Origin: Magnetospirillum sulfuroxidans
Lineage (GTDB): Bacteria; Pseudomonadota; Alphaproteobacteria; Rhodospirillales; Magnetospirillaceae
Assembly: GCF_018224925.1 (NCBI RefSeq)
Contig: NZ_JAGTUF010000001.1
Coordinates: 310,001-374,000 of the forward strand
Direction: 5' to 3'
DNA length: 64,000 bases
Under the pieces are notes generated by a model. It saw only the letters and a program-made list of their open reading frames with translations. It did not search any database and was not told the origin of the DNA. The stretch's first letter is position 1; every line of letters begins with the position of its first letter. This document shows positions 44,161 to 52,922 of the stretch, piece by piece. Both the position numbers and the translations under genes were made by a program.

Positions 44161-45293
44161 GCGCGACTGTAACCTCTGCCTTTCGCCGAAGCCCCGCCTT
44201 GCCGCGGGGTTTCGTGCGAGAGGATGATGTTTACCTGCTGCCCGCTGGTTTGGTGGCGGGTGAGCAAGCGGCGGCGGCGGTGATTGGCGGCCATGGCTGG
44301 CCCATCGCCGATGGCGCCCTGGCCTTTACCAGCGCCGGCTTGATCTGGCGCGAGGGAGGCGAGGCGTGGATTGCCCTGGCCCCTTATGCCGAATTGGTCA
44401 ATTGGGCCGAGGCCGAGGGGGAGGAGATGGCCCGCCATGTGGGGCGAACGGTGCGGCGCATCGGGGGCAAGCGGCGGCCATGGGCCGGTCTGAGCCTGGA
44501 ACGGCCCCGTATCATGGGCGTGGTTAACGCCACCCCCGACAGCTTTTCCGATGGCGGCCGCAATCTGGTGGCGCAAACCGCCATCGCCAATGCCCTGGCC
44601 ATGGTCGAATCCGGGGCGGATATCATTGATGTCGGCGGCGAATCCACCCGTCCAGGGGCGCAGCCGGTGCCGGTGGACGAGGAAATCAATCGCGTCTTGC
44701 CAATCATCACCGCGCTGGCGGAATGGAACGTCACCGTTTCCATCGATACCCGCCATGCCCCGGTGATGGAAGCGGCCATGGCGGCCGGCGCCAAGATCAT
44801 CAATGACGTCACCGCCTTGGAAGGGGCGGGGGCGGTGCAGGTGGCGGCCAAGACCGGGGCAGCGGTGATCGTCATGCATATGCAAGGCCAGCCGCAGACC
44901 ATGCAGGCCGACCCGCGCTATGCTTGCGCCCCCCTCGAGGTTTACGATTACCTTGCCGCCCGCGTCGCCGCCTGCGAAGCCGGGGGCATCAGCCGAGAGC
45001 GCATCATGGTTGATCCCGGGATCGGTTTCGGCAAGAATCTTAGCCATAACGCCCAAATTCTGGCGACTTTACCGCTGTTGCACGGTCTGGGCTGCCCGGT
45101 CTTGCTGGCGGCCAGCCGCAAGACCTTTGTCTCGCAGCTCAGCCAGGGCGAGCCACCGACCCAGCGCCTGCCCGGCACCTTGGCCGCCCATCTGGCCGGT
45201 CTCAACGCCGGGGTACAGGCCTTGCGCGTGCATGACGTGGCCGAGACGGTGCAAGCGCTCAAGGTGTGGCGGGCACTGTCGGCTGCCGGTTAG
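44157..45293 (+). CDS. folP: Dihydropteroate synthase
   Basis: A 378-residue folate-pathway enzyme joining para-aminobenzoate to dihydropterin pyrophosphate. The C-terminal 270 residues are the DHPS barrel: [56 protein letters not shown] and [14 protein letters not shown]. About 110 extra N-terminal residues are common in alphaproteobacteria. The GTG start overlaps the ftsH stop. The TAG stop at 45291 falls within a copy of the dispersed repeat, and glmM, normally next, is displaced by 2.7 kb. Confidence 0.93.
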   Translation: MSATVTSAFRRSPALPRGFVREDDVYLLPAGLVAGEQAAAAVIGGHGWPIADGALAFTSAGLIWREGGEAWIALAPYAELVNWAEAEGEEMARHVGRTVRRIGGKRRPWAGLSLERPRIMGVVNATPDSFSDGGRNLVAQTAIANALAMVESGADIIDVGGESTRPGAQPVPVDEEINRVLPIITALAEWNVTVSIDTRHAPVMEAAMAAGAKIINDVTALEGAGAVQVAAKTGAAVIVMHMQGQPQTMQADPRYACAPLEVYDYLAARVAACEAGGISRERIMVDPGIGFGKNLSHNAQILATLPLLHGLGCPVLLAASRKTFVSQLSQGEPPTQRLPGTLAAHLAGLNAGVQALRVHDVAETVQALKVWRALSAAG

Positions 45294-45319
45294 TGGTCCG
45301 CTCCAGACAGAAGGTTCAT
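45290..45319. repeat. Copy 2 (half unit) of the dispersed palindromic repeat
   Basis: The 30 bases from TTAGTGGTCCGCTCC through ACAGAAGGTTCAT match the outer arm of the 46224-46284 unit in inverted orientation at 26 of 30 positions. It begins at the folP stop codon and has no matching right arm next to it; the nearest facing copy is about 940 bases away. Confidence 0.65.
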
Positions 45320-45354
45320 TCGTATCAGCTTGGAAGCGGCGCGGGGGGATTTTA

Positions 45355-46158
45355 CTACTGGTACAAGGCTTTGAGCGGCGCCGCCGACATGGCGCTGGGC
45401 GGTTGGAACGGATTCCCTTGTATCAGGACGATGGCCGCCGTCGGCGCCGCTGCAGCGGCAAACAGGGCGATGGCCAGGATTTCCGCCTTGGGCTGATCCA
45501 CATAGACCATGGCGATGGAAATCATCGTCAACAGCCCAAGAAAGGCCATGCCCAGCCATTTCAATGGATTGACGTGGGTTTGCGACAACGAGATCCGCTG
45601 TTCGCGGGCATCGCGCACGGCAATGGCTTGTTGCAGCATTTCGCTGTGGGTGGCCTGGGCCAGGGACAGAGCCATTTCCGGCCGCGACAGCACTTCCAAC
45701 AACGAGGCCATGGCCAAGGTGGTGGTTTCCGAGGATTGGCGATGGGCCAGCATCGGCCATTCGGTTTCAGCGGCGCTGCTGGCATAAGCTTTGACCGTGT
45801 CATCAACCAGATGCCGTTGCGCCACCGGCAAGGCAGTGGCCAAGGCCAGGATCGAGCGTAACCCCCCCGCTTCGTGATAGACCGCACTGACCGCCCGATC
45901 ATGGGCGTTCCAGGTGTCGTTGGCGAGAAAGGCCAAGGTCAGGGCGAACAGCACGCCGATAACATTGACGAAGGGCGGCGACAGGCCGCGATAACCGCGG
46001 ATCAGCGAGGCGAAGCGCGAATAATGGGCCAGCCACAACAACAAAGCGGCGGCCCCCAGGGTGCCGAATAAGGCGATAGCGGCCAAGAGGTAATGGTCAT
46101 AGGTTATTAAAAAGGCAGGCATGCTTTGGTCCGATACGATGCATGCCTTAGTCTTCAT
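45355..46158 (-). CDS. DUF4239 / bestrophin-like membrane protein
   Basis: A 267-residue membrane protein with four predicted helices: YLLAAIALFGTLGAAALLLW, GLSPPFVNVIGVLFALTLAFLANDTW, WLGMAFLGLLTMISIAMVYV and ILAIALFAAAAAPTAAIVLI. The segment after helix 2 (NDTWNAHDRAVSAVYHEAGGLRSI) is the usual DUF4239 signature. The family has no established function. The start may be Met1 or Met13. The gene sits alone between inverted repeat copies at 45290 and 46258, which also interrupt the folP-glmM pairing. Confidence 0.8.
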   Translation of the reverse strand: MKTKACIVSDQSMPAFLITYDHYLLAAIALFGTLGAAALLLWLAHYSRFASLIRGYRGLSPPFVNVIGVLFALTLAFLANDTWNAHDRAVSAVYHEAGGLRSILALATALPVAQRHLVDDTVKAYASSAAETEWPMLAHRQSSETTTLAMASLLEVLSRPEMALSLAQATHSEMLQQAIAVRDAREQRISLSQTHVNPLKWLGMAFLGLLTMISIAMVYVDQPKAEILAIALFAAAAAPTAAIVLIQGNPFQPPSAMSAAPLKALYQ

Positions 46159-46171
46159 GAAATGTTGGATT

Positions 46172-46202
46172 TCGTCGACCGCAATTTTATTGCAGTCGAC
46201 GA
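46172..46202. promoter_or_regulatory. Hairpin upstream of the DUF4239 gene
   Basis: TCGTCGAC, C, GCAAT, loop TTT, ATTGC, A, GTCGACGA: a 13-pair stem with one mismatch, 14 bases upstream of the minus-strand start at 46158. It may be an operator or leader hairpin. Confidence 0.45.
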
Positions 46203-46223
46203 GGGGGATGAGGCGCGGGACTT

Positions 46224-46284
46224 GTGGGCCGACTCACCAAACAGAAGGTTCATGTCAATGAACCTTCTGTTTGTATCGGTCCAC
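46224..46284. repeat. Copy 3 of the dispersed palindromic repeat
   Basis: A 61-base palindromic unit running from GTGGGCCG to CGGTCCAC. Its core is AAACAGAAGGTTCAT (46239-46253), loop GTCA, ATGAACCTTCTGTTT (46258-46272), perfect over 15 bases. It ends in the stop codon of the minus-strand lipoprotein gene and is followed by TA, as copy 2 is preceded by TA. It can act as a terminator for the lipoprotein genes. Confidence 0.75.
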
Positions 46285-46700
46285 TAATTAGAATAGGTCT
46301 CGCATTGGTTGATATCGTCTTGCATCGCCGCTTTGGGCCACAGGTTCCCCAGCAACCCGCGCAAGGCATAGACGGTGATCAGCGATGTGTCCATACTTTG
46401 CGGATTGGGCGTGGTTTCTATGATATAAGCCAGCTGGCTACCAAGCGAAATTCTTTGGACATAGGAAATGCGGAATGTCTTCGTTTTTGAATTATTGAAG
46501 CGATGGAGTACACCAGGTCCATATGTCCGTTTCGTCCTAATTTGCCAAATACACTCGCCAATATTCTCGTAATTCATTTTCGATGTAAGGTAATATTCTG
46601 GGCCCCTATTTTTAAATTCTTCAACGTTGCTTGTGCCGCACGCGCCAAGAATTAACGTTAGTATAATTGCGGATGGTCTTAGTAATTTGTTTAAAATCAT
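46284..46700 (-). CDS. AT-rich lipoprotein of unknown function, second of a pair
   Basis: A protein of about 138 residues with the lipobox ILGACGTS near residue 17. The mature part has no family I recognise; landmarks are GPEYYLTSKMNYENIGECIWQIRTKR and two further Cys. The ATG at 46700 overlaps the stop of the upstream lipoprotein gene (ATGA), so they are coupled; an in-frame start at 46721 is possible. Base composition and codon use are clearly more AT-rich than the surrounding core genes, suggesting recent transfer. Confidence 0.7.
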   Translation of the reverse strand: MILNKLLRPSAIILTLILGACGTSNVEEFKNRGPEYYLTSKMNYENIGECIWQIRTKRTYGPGVLHRFNNSKTKTFRISYVQRISLGSQLAYIIETTPNPQSMDTSLITVYALRGLLGNLWPKAAMQDDINQCETYSN

Positions 46701-47104
46701 TGGTTTCCTCTTGTCATGCATAATATTGCCTCAGGGCTGTTTTTTTGAAAAATCCCGTAACTTGTGTAGGTTCCGTTGTGGTTTAGCGCGATTAAGACCG
46801 TATTTTTTTCAGTGTCCTGAGCGCAGGCAACTGTGAATCCTTTAAATATCGCATTTAGTCTGAATACTTTGTCGAGCTGATCCTGAGCTGATCCGGCAAC
46901 AAGTCTGGTTGATATGAATGGTCTGTTTTTTGGATGTTCTATGTAAACAATATTATTTGGTCTGTAATTGTCGTCTTTTCCGCCTAGTATTGATATTATT
47001 GCATCTGCATCATGCTTTTTTTGTTCATCATCTTTGTAGGATGAGCAGGCAGATGAAGAAAGTAATACGGAGAGCAATATGATGATGGTTGTGGCCTTCG
47101 GCAT
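46697..47104 (-). CDS. AT-rich lipoprotein of unknown function, first of a pair
   Basis: A 135-residue protein with the lipobox SSSACSSY at about residues 17-23 after a short hydrophobic signal. The mature part is hydrophilic (YKDDEQKKHDADAIISILGG, STRLVAGSAQDQLDKVF, TVACAQDTEKNTVLIALNHNG) and contains Cys that could form a disulfide. No family is recognised. It is markedly AT-rich and coupled to the next lipoprotein gene. The two may form a secreted or surface pair, for example an envelope inhibitor or immunity-type system, but nothing in sequence proves it. Confidence 0.7.
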   Translation of the reverse strand: MPKATTIIILLSVLLSSSACSSYKDDEQKKHDADAIISILGGKDDNYRPNNIVYIEHPKNRPFISTRLVAGSAQDQLDKVFRLNAIFKGFTVACAQDTEKNTVLIALNHNGTYTSYGIFQKNSPEAILCMTRGNQ

Positions 47105-47275
47105 TGATATATCTCTTTAGATTTATCTTTTCAGGGTATAGGGTTCACTTCCAATAGGTGTATATCTTTTTGATGTAAACTCCTATTAGTCCGAGTAAAC
47201 CTTAGCCGATGCCGATGTGTGTGGCAACTGATAGGGGAAAATGACGGTCGCTGCGCTAAGCGAAGGCGGCCGGTC

Positions 47276-47887
47276 TTAGCCGAGGCTGAAGCCGGTCCGC
47301 ACCAGTAATCCGGCGCCGACGGCGGCCATGACCAACGCGCACAACCGTCGCAGCGGCCGAGGATGCCGCAAAAATCCCATGGCGCCATGGACCAGGGCGG
47401 CATAGCCCAGCATCACCAAGCAAAGGGTGACGGCAACGATGAGCGCCGCCAGCATGGCATCGGCCAATCGCAAGCCTTGGGGGCCGATGATGATGGGCAA
47501 CAGGGCCATGTAGAAGATGATGGTTTTGGGATTGCCCAGGGTCAGCAGCCATGCCGCCATGAACGAGGCCGATGCGGTGGCGGCGCTTAAGGGGTGATCG
47601 GCTGTCAGCCATTGTTTCCAGCCCAGCCACAACAGCCACAATCCGGCCAAGCCCGACAGCAAGGGCAGCCACGGAGCAAGCGCGGCGCCGAGTGTCGCCA
47701 TCCCGGCCATGGCCACTGTGAAAAGCACAAGATCGCCGGCGACCATGCCGGCAATGAAGGGCAGCGAACCGACAATTCCCGCATTGGCGGCCCGCGTCAC
47801 CAGGGCGGCGACACCGGGGCCGGGGCTGGCCATGGCGGCCAGACAGGCGGTAAACAGCACCAAGATATGGCTAAGGCTCATGTTCAT
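47276..47887 (-). CDS. LysE/RhtB-family exporter
   Basis: A membrane exporter of about 203 residues with six helices. The family signature is MASPGPGVAALVTRAANAG near residue 20; LTLGNPKTIIFYMALLPIII lies near 125. Members export amino acids or related small molecules. The ATG at 47887 (Met-Asn-Met-Ser) gives the usual start before helix 1; the frame stays open to 47923. It is divergent to glmM, 86 bases away. Confidence 0.88.
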   Translation of the reverse strand: MNMSLSHILVLFTACLAAMASPGPGVAALVTRAANAGIVGSLPFIAGMVAGDLVLFTVAMAGMATLGAALAPWLPLLSGLAGLWLLWLGWKQWLTADHPLSAATASASFMAAWLLTLGNPKTIIFYMALLPIIIGPQGLRLADAMLAALIVAVTLCLVMLGYAALVHGAMGFLRHPRPLRRLCALVMAAVGAGLLVRTGFSLG

Positions 47888-47973
47888 CAGTGTAAACACG
47901 GTGAAAAGCCTTTCAAAAGCCATTCTTTGGCGCTATCCAATCTGCTTCTCGTGACACAGGGGTTAATCTGGGA

Positions 47974-49326
47974 ATGACGCGCAAGCTGTTCGGCACCGAC
48001 GGTATCCGGGGCACCGCCAATTTGGACCCCATGACCGCCGAGACGGCGCTGAAGCTGGGCATGGCCGCAGGCCGCCATTTCACCCGTGGCGATCACCGCC
48101 ACATGGTGGTGATCGGCAAGGACACCCGTTTGTCCGGCTATCTGCTGGAGCCGGCGCTGACCGCTGGTTTCATCGCCGTGGGCATGGACGTGGTGTTGTT
48201 GGGGCCGCTGCCGACGCCGGCCGTGGCCATGCTGACCCGGTCGTTGCGCGCCGATTTGGGCGTGATGATTTCGGCGTCGCACAACGCCTATCAGGATAAC
48301 GGCATCAAGCTGTTCGGTCCCGACGGCTTCAAGCTGTCGGATGAGGACGAGATCGCGATCGAACACAAGATGTTCAATGGCCTTGAAGCATATCGCGTCG
48401 GTTCCGACCATCTGGGCAAGGCCAAGCGCCTGGATGACGCCGCCGGCCGCTATATCGAATATGCCAAGGGCAGCTTTCCCCGTGGCCTGCGTCTGGACGG
48501 TCTCAAGATTGTCGTCGATTGCGCCAACGGCGCCGCTTACAAGGTTGCTCCCACCGTGTTGTGGGAATTGGGGGCCGAGGTGATTCCGGTGGCGGTCACC
48601 CCTGACGGCTTCAATATCAACAAGGATTGCGGCTCGCTGCATACCCAGACCTTGCAGACGCAAGTGGTTGCTCATGGCGCCCATTTGGGCATCGCGCTTG
48701 ATGGCGACGCCGACCGTCTGGTGTTGTGCGACGAGAAGGGGAAGGTTATCGACGGCGATCAGGTCATGGGCCTGATTGGTCTGACGCTGGCCAAGGCCGG
48801 CCTGTTAAAGGGCGGCGGCATCGTCGCCACCGTCATGTCCAACATGGGGTTGGAAAAGCATCTTGCCGGCCAGGGGCTTGAACTGCATCGCACCAGCGTC
48901 GGTGATCGCTATGTGCTGGAACGCATGCGCCGCGATGGATTCAATGTCGGTGGCGAGCAATCGGGCCACATCATCTTGTCCGACCATTCCACCACCGGTG
49001 ATGGTCTGGTGGCTGCATTGCAGGTGCTGGCGGCTTTGGTTGAATCGGGCAAGCCGGCCAGCCAGATGCTGCATCTGTTCGATCCGTTCCCCCAGGTGCT
49101 GAAAAATGTGCGGGTCACCGGCCAGCCCGAGGCGGTGCTGGAACTGGACATGGTCAAGGCGGCCATCGCCGCAGGCGAACAACGCCTGAATGGCAGCGGT
49201 CGGGTGCTGATCCGCAAATCCGGCACCGAACCGCTGATCCGGGTGATGGCCGAGGGCGAGGACACGGAACAGGTCAACAATGTGGTGGATGATATCGTCG
49301 CCACCATTACCCAGGCGGCCGGCTGA
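47974..49326 (+). CDS. glmM: Phosphoglucosamine mutase
   Basis: A 450-residue enzyme converting glucosamine-6-P to glucosamine-1-P for UDP-GlcNAc. It begins [13 protein letters not shown]; the phosphoserine loop is [23 protein letters not shown] near residue 102, the metal loop LDGDADRL near 245, the sugar loop [19 protein letters not shown] near 325, and the phosphate-binding [12 protein letters not shown] near the C-terminus. It is usually next to ftsH-folP; here 2.7 kb of other genes come between. Confidence 0.97.
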   Translation: MTRKLFGTDGIRGTANLDPMTAETALKLGMAAGRHFTRGDHRHMVVIGKDTRLSGYLLEPALTAGFIAVGMDVVLLGPLPTPAVAMLTRSLRADLGVMISASHNAYQDNGIKLFGPDGFKLSDEDEIAIEHKMFNGLEAYRVGSDHLGKAKRLDDAAGRYIEYAKGSFPRGLRLDGLKIVVDCANGAAYKVAPTVLWELGAEVIPVAVTPDGFNINKDCGSLHTQTLQTQVVAHGAHLGIALDGDADRLVLCDEKGKVIDGDQVMGLIGLTLAKAGLLKGGGIVATVMSNMGLEKHLAGQGLELHRTSVGDRYVLERMRRDGFNVGGEQSGHIILSDHSTTGDGLVAALQVLAALVESGKPASQMLHLFDPFPQVLKNVRVTGQPEAVLELDMVKAAIAAGEQRLNGSGRVLIRKSGTEPLIRVMAEGEDTEQVNNVVDDIVATITQAAG

Positions 49327-49410
49327 GCGTTTGCGTGTCGGATTTATCCAAGACCGAGAGGCGAGGCCTGGCCTAGGCTGGGCGTCGCCATTCGGCCAAG
49401 GAGAACGAGC

Positions 49411-49800
49411 ATGCGTCTTGGATACACTATTTTATATGTGGAGAACGTGGCCCTGAGCGTGGGGTTTTACGAACAGGCTTTCGCCCTTGAGCGGAAGTTC
49501 GTGCATGAAAGCGGTGATTTCGCCGAGATGAATACCGGCCAGACCGCCTTGGCGTTTTCCTCGCGCCGATTGATGGTGGAACTGGGCAAGAACCCCCAAA
49601 AGGCTGATGCCGCCGCGCCTTGTTTCGAGATTGCCCTGGTCACGGATGACGTGCCCACCGCCCTAAAGCGGGCCATTGCCGCCGGGGCGCGTCTGGTGCA
49701 GTCACCCCAAGACATGCCGTGGGGGCAAACCGTCGCCTATGTTGCCGATCCCGATGGTTTTTTGGTGGAATTGTGCACGCCGGTGGGCGCTCAGCCATAA
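49411..49800 (+). CDS. VOC-family (glyoxalase-like) protein
   Basis: A 129-residue vicinal-oxygen-chelate fold protein. It shows the paired beta-alpha-beta modules: YTILYVENVALSVGFYEQAF at the start, FEIALVTDDVPTALKRAIAAGARLVQSPQDMPWGQTVAYVADPDGFLVELCTP at the end (given by its landmarks DVPTAL, WGQTVAY and DPDGFLVEL). The metal ligand Glu in VELC is present. Similar proteins are glyoxalases, dioxygenases or antibiotic-resistance proteins. It converges on the AraC gene with a ten-base overlap. Confidence 0.87.
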   Translation: MRLGYTILYVENVALSVGFYEQAFALERKFVHESGDFAEMNTGQTALAFSSRRLMVELGKNPQKADAAAPCFEIALVTDDVPTALKRAIAAGARLVQSPQDMPWGQTVAYVADPDGFLVELCTPVGAQP

Positions 49801-50417
49801 CCGGATTGGGTGATGGTGGCCCGTAATGCCGTGTTTATGCGCAAGGCGGCGGGGGTGGTGGCGAACCAGCGGCGGAACGCGCGGTTCATATGGGCCTGAT
49901 CGTAATATCCGTGCAGGAGCGCCAGCGCCGCCAAATCGTCGCCGCCGTCCAGGGCGGCGGCGGCCCGGCGGGCGCGGGACAAGCCCCGCCAGAACATCGG
50001 CGGCCGCCCGGTATGGTGCTTGAGCAATCGCTCGAGGCTGCGCTCGGATAAGCTGTTCGGGGCGGCCTTGCCGTCGGCCAGACAGGCCAAGGCTTCGGTG
50101 ACCCGTGGGTCCATATGGGTGAAATCGTCGATCAACGAGAGAATGGCTGTCGCGTCGGCGTCGCAAGCATGGGCGACAATTCCCAGCAACCCCGCTTCGT
50201 TCAAACTGACGCCAGGGCGCAGACGATAGCCGTCGAAACGGGTGCCGGCTTGGCACTCGCTGTAATAGCAGCTATCGGCCAGGGGAGAGACGATGAAAAA
50301 CGGCTTTTGGCCGGGCGCGGCGATCCGAATAAGATCGCGGCATCCGTCGGGAACAATGACGATCGGGGCCGTTTGCGTCGCCTGATGGCTCCAGGCTTCC
50401 AGCAGCGCCGCCGGCAT
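49791..50417 (-). CDS. AraC-family transcriptional regulator
   Basis: A 208-residue regulator. The N-terminal region (APIVIVPDGCRDLIRI, FDGYRLRPGVSLNEAGLLGI) matches the DUF6597-type sensor found in a large AraC subgroup. The C-terminal helix-turn-helix pair reads LSERSLERLLKHHTGRPPMFWRGLSRARRAA and ALLHGYYDQAHMNRAFRRWFATTPAAL. It starts six bases after the exonuclease gene stop, so may be in that unit. The convergent VOC gene could be its target in the sense of neighbourhood only. Confidence 0.87.
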   Translation of the reverse strand: MPAALLEAWSHQATQTAPIVIVPDGCRDLIRIAAPGQKPFFIVSPLADSCYYSECQAGTRFDGYRLRPGVSLNEAGLLGIVAHACDADATAILSLIDDFTHMDPRVTEALACLADGKAAPNSLSERSLERLLKHHTGRPPMFWRGLSRARRAAAALDGGDDLAALALLHGYYDQAHMNRAFRRWFATTPAALRINTALRATITQSGYG

Positions 50418-50422
50418 GATGG

Positions 50423-52453
50423 TCAGAACGCCCGTTGGCGTTCATGCAGCACCATGTTCATGTCCAATTCCTTGATGACCTGTTCCAAGGTGGTGATGCC
50501 TCGGCTTTCCAGGGCGTCGATCTGGTTCATCAACACGGCGGCGGTGACGATGGCGTCGCCCAGCGCGGTGTGACGATCGGTGATCGAAATGCCCAGGCGG
50601 TCACAGATGGCGTCAAGGGAATGCCCGGTTTCCGGGCCATCCAGATAATTGGACAACATCATGGTGTCGAGCACCGGATTATCGAAGGTAACGCCGAATT
50701 CCCGTTCGTGCATGCGCAGGAATTTCAGGTCAAAGGCCGCGTTATGGGCGACCAGGACGGCATCGGCGGCAAAGGCCTTGAATTGCGGCAGCACGACGCC
50801 CAGCGGCGGCTTATCCTTGACCATGTCGTCGGTGATGCCGTGGAACTTGATGCTTTCCACCGGAATCTGCCGACCGGGATTGATGATGCGATTGAAGCTT
50901 TCACCCGACAGAATGCGGCCGTTGACGATGCGCACGGCGCCGATCTGCACCATGCGGTCGCCCTGGCTGGGCTGTAAGCCGGTGGTTTCGGTGTCGAAGA
51001 CGATAAAGGTCAGGCTGCGCAGGGGTTGGCGGCCTTTTTCGCCGATGTCGCGGGCGGCATCCAACAAGGCCATGTCATAAAATTCCGGCCGGGTCGGCAA
51101 AATCACCTTGGCTTGATAATGTTGTTCGATGCCCTTGCGCATGGGCAGACGCAGCCACGAATGGCCCGAGCGGTGTTCCTGGCCGATGTCAGAGCCGGCA
51201 TGGTGGTCGAGCACGTCGCGCACCCGCATGCCGCCCAGGCTGGGCAAGGGCTGGGTCAACCAGCGTTCCAGCGCCGGCTTGGCGGCGGTGGAGCCGGCCC
51301 AGCCGATTTCGACCCAACAGCCTTGCTCGTCCTCGGTGGCGGCCAGATCGACCTCGGCCAGATTGAAGCGCTCGGAAATCTGGCGGATCAGGGTTTCCAT
51401 GGCCAGGGACAACGAATGCGAATCGCCATGCAGCCACACCGGCAGGCCGGTGACGGTGACCTTGACCGTCTGTTCATCGAAGCGGTGGGCGACAAAGGCG
51501 AACAGGTCGGCGGAATTCAGGTCGGCCATGGGCCACCAGCCCGACAGCGCCCGCTGATAGCCGTCGGTGACCCGCTTGATCGCCGCTTCGATATTGGCGG
51601 ATTCGCGTTCGACGATGGTCGGATTGCCGGCGGCGACGCGCAGGCGGATCAAGGGCGATTGCAGGCCTTCGGCGACTTCGCGCAACAAGGCGTCACGCCG
51701 CGACAGCGCCGCCACCTGCGGGCTGGCATCGACTAGGGTGATGACATAGCCCGAGGCTTCGCCGTCGCTGTCACGGATCAGCGACATTCGGGCTTGCAAC
51801 AAGGTGGCGCCGTCGGTGGCGCTGGCCAGGAAGGGGGTGCCGCGGCTGCCCATTTCCGGCCGGTGGGTCAGCACCTCCAGCATGTGCGCCACGGCTTCGC
51901 GCGTCACGGTCTCGAACAGGGAACGGCCCAACCCCACCGGGCCGATGCCGGCCAGCATGTCCATGGCGACCGAATTGTACAAGACGATCTGATGGCGCAG
52001 ATTGCAAACCACCACGCCTTCATGCAGATCGTTAAGGATGGCGGCCAGGCGGTTGGCGTTCTCTTCGGCCTTGCCGGTGGCGCTTTTCAGTCCCTCGGCC
52101 AGTTCCTGGCGGGCTTGCAGCATCTTGGCGATGATCTGGTTGACCGATTCCGGCAATGGCGCCAACAGCGGATAGCGCTCGATTTCGATGTCGGTGCGGT
52201 TGCCGCCATGGGCGATGGCGCGGATTTCCGCGGCCATGCGCTTTATTCCGCGCATAACGGCGAAATCGACGATCTTCCAGGCCAGAACGAACATCAGCGC
52301 CGCACCGGCCACGGCAATCATGGCCAGAGCGTTCAGTTCTTCGCGATCGACGACGCCTTGGCTCAACATGTAAGCCGTGGCGACGATGGCGGCGACATTG
52401 GCGACAAAGGCCAGCGCCAGCCAGGGAAGGTGACCCCGCCATTTTTGCGGCAC
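50423..52453 (-). CDS. Membrane sensor fused to DnaQ-like 3'-5' exonuclease
   Basis: A 676-residue protein. Two N-terminal helices (LPWLALAFVANVAAIVATAYML; MIAVAGAALMFVLAWKIVDF) are followed by a coiled linker, a PAS domain (RLAAILNDLHEGVVVCNLRHQIVLYNSVAMDMLAG near 130-165), a degenerate kinase-like helical region to about 450, and a C-terminal DEDD exonuclease domain (FIVFDTETTGLQPSQGDRMVQIGAVRI near 480, LVAHNAAFDLKFLRMHERE, DRHTALGDAIVTAAVLM). The exonuclease acidic residues are intact. I infer signal-controlled or membrane-localised nucleic acid processing. No receiver domain is attached. Confidence 0.88.
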   Translation of the reverse strand: MPQKWRGHLPWLALAFVANVAAIVATAYMLSQGVVDREELNALAMIAVAGAALMFVLAWKIVDFAVMRGIKRMAAEIRAIAHGGNRTDIEIERYPLLAPLPESVNQIIAKMLQARQELAEGLKSATGKAEENANRLAAILNDLHEGVVVCNLRHQIVLYNSVAMDMLAGIGPVGLGRSLFETVTREAVAHMLEVLTHRPEMGSRGTPFLASATDGATLLQARMSLIRDSDGEASGYVITLVDASPQVAALSRRDALLREVAEGLQSPLIRLRVAAGNPTIVERESANIEAAIKRVTDGYQRALSGWWPMADLNSADLFAFVAHRFDEQTVKVTVTGLPVWLHGDSHSLSLAMETLIRQISERFNLAEVDLAATEDEQGCWVEIGWAGSTAAKPALERWLTQPLPSLGGMRVRDVLDHHAGSDIGQEHRSGHSWLRLPMRKGIEQHYQAKVILPTRPEFYDMALLDAARDIGEKGRQPLRSLTFIVFDTETTGLQPSQGDRMVQIGAVRIVNGRILSGESFNRIINPGRQIPVESIKFHGITDDMVKDKPPLGVVLPQFKAFAADAVLVAHNAAFDLKFLRMHEREFGVTFDNPVLDTMMLSNYLDGPETGHSLDAICDRLGISITDRHTALGDAIVTAAVLMNQIDALESRGITTLEQVIKELDMNMVLHERQRAF

Positions 52454-52558
52454 CCGACGTGCTCCTTGGACGATTTCTTTTCGTTACCACAAGTTTTATC
52501 ACGACCGGGCGCGGGGGCAATGGCCCTAATTGTCGCGGAGCATAAAGAGCTGATGGAA

Positions 52559-52762
52559 TTATGCCGCCTTATGGCCCTGTTCCAGCGAAGCGCGGACCTG
52601 ATCGTAAAGCGAGGCGGCGGAAACACCGCGATAATAGCCGTCCCGCAACAGGCTGTGATCGACACCCAGGGTTTTCGCCGACAGGCCGAAGCGATCCATC
52701 AGGCGGGTATCGACGTCGGAAATCCATAAGGTGAAACCGCAATCGAACAAGGGGTAGGTCAT
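52559..52762 (-). CDS. Small hypothetical protein
   Basis: A 67-residue soluble protein beginning MTYPLFDCGFTLWISDVDTR, with one Cys and a helical end (LYDQVRASLEQGHKAA). A GGAG site lies eight bases before the ATG, codon use matches neighbours, and it precedes the exonuclease gene by about 105 bases on the same strand. I know no family. Reading as a real gene rests on codon pattern and ribosome binding site. Confidence 0.5.
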   Translation of the reverse strand: MTYPLFDCGFTLWISDVDTRLMDRFGLSAKTLGVDHSLLRDGYYRGVSAASLYDQVRASLEQGHKAA

Positions 52763-52922
52763 GGCACGCTCCGCCGCTGGGAATTATCGATGAAGATAAG
52801 ACTACGCCCCGGGTGCGGCGGCTCTTTGCCCAAATGACGGCAAGATTGGGGCAAGATGATTCCAATTGCCTGAGCGAATGCTTTGGTGTGTCCTGATGCG
52901 CAGGAAAAATAAGGAGATGGCC

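Noticed and set aside
45290-46284. A complete insertion sequence
   Set aside because: The single gene inside is a DUF4239 membrane protein, not a transposase, and no clear target duplication beyond TA is visible.
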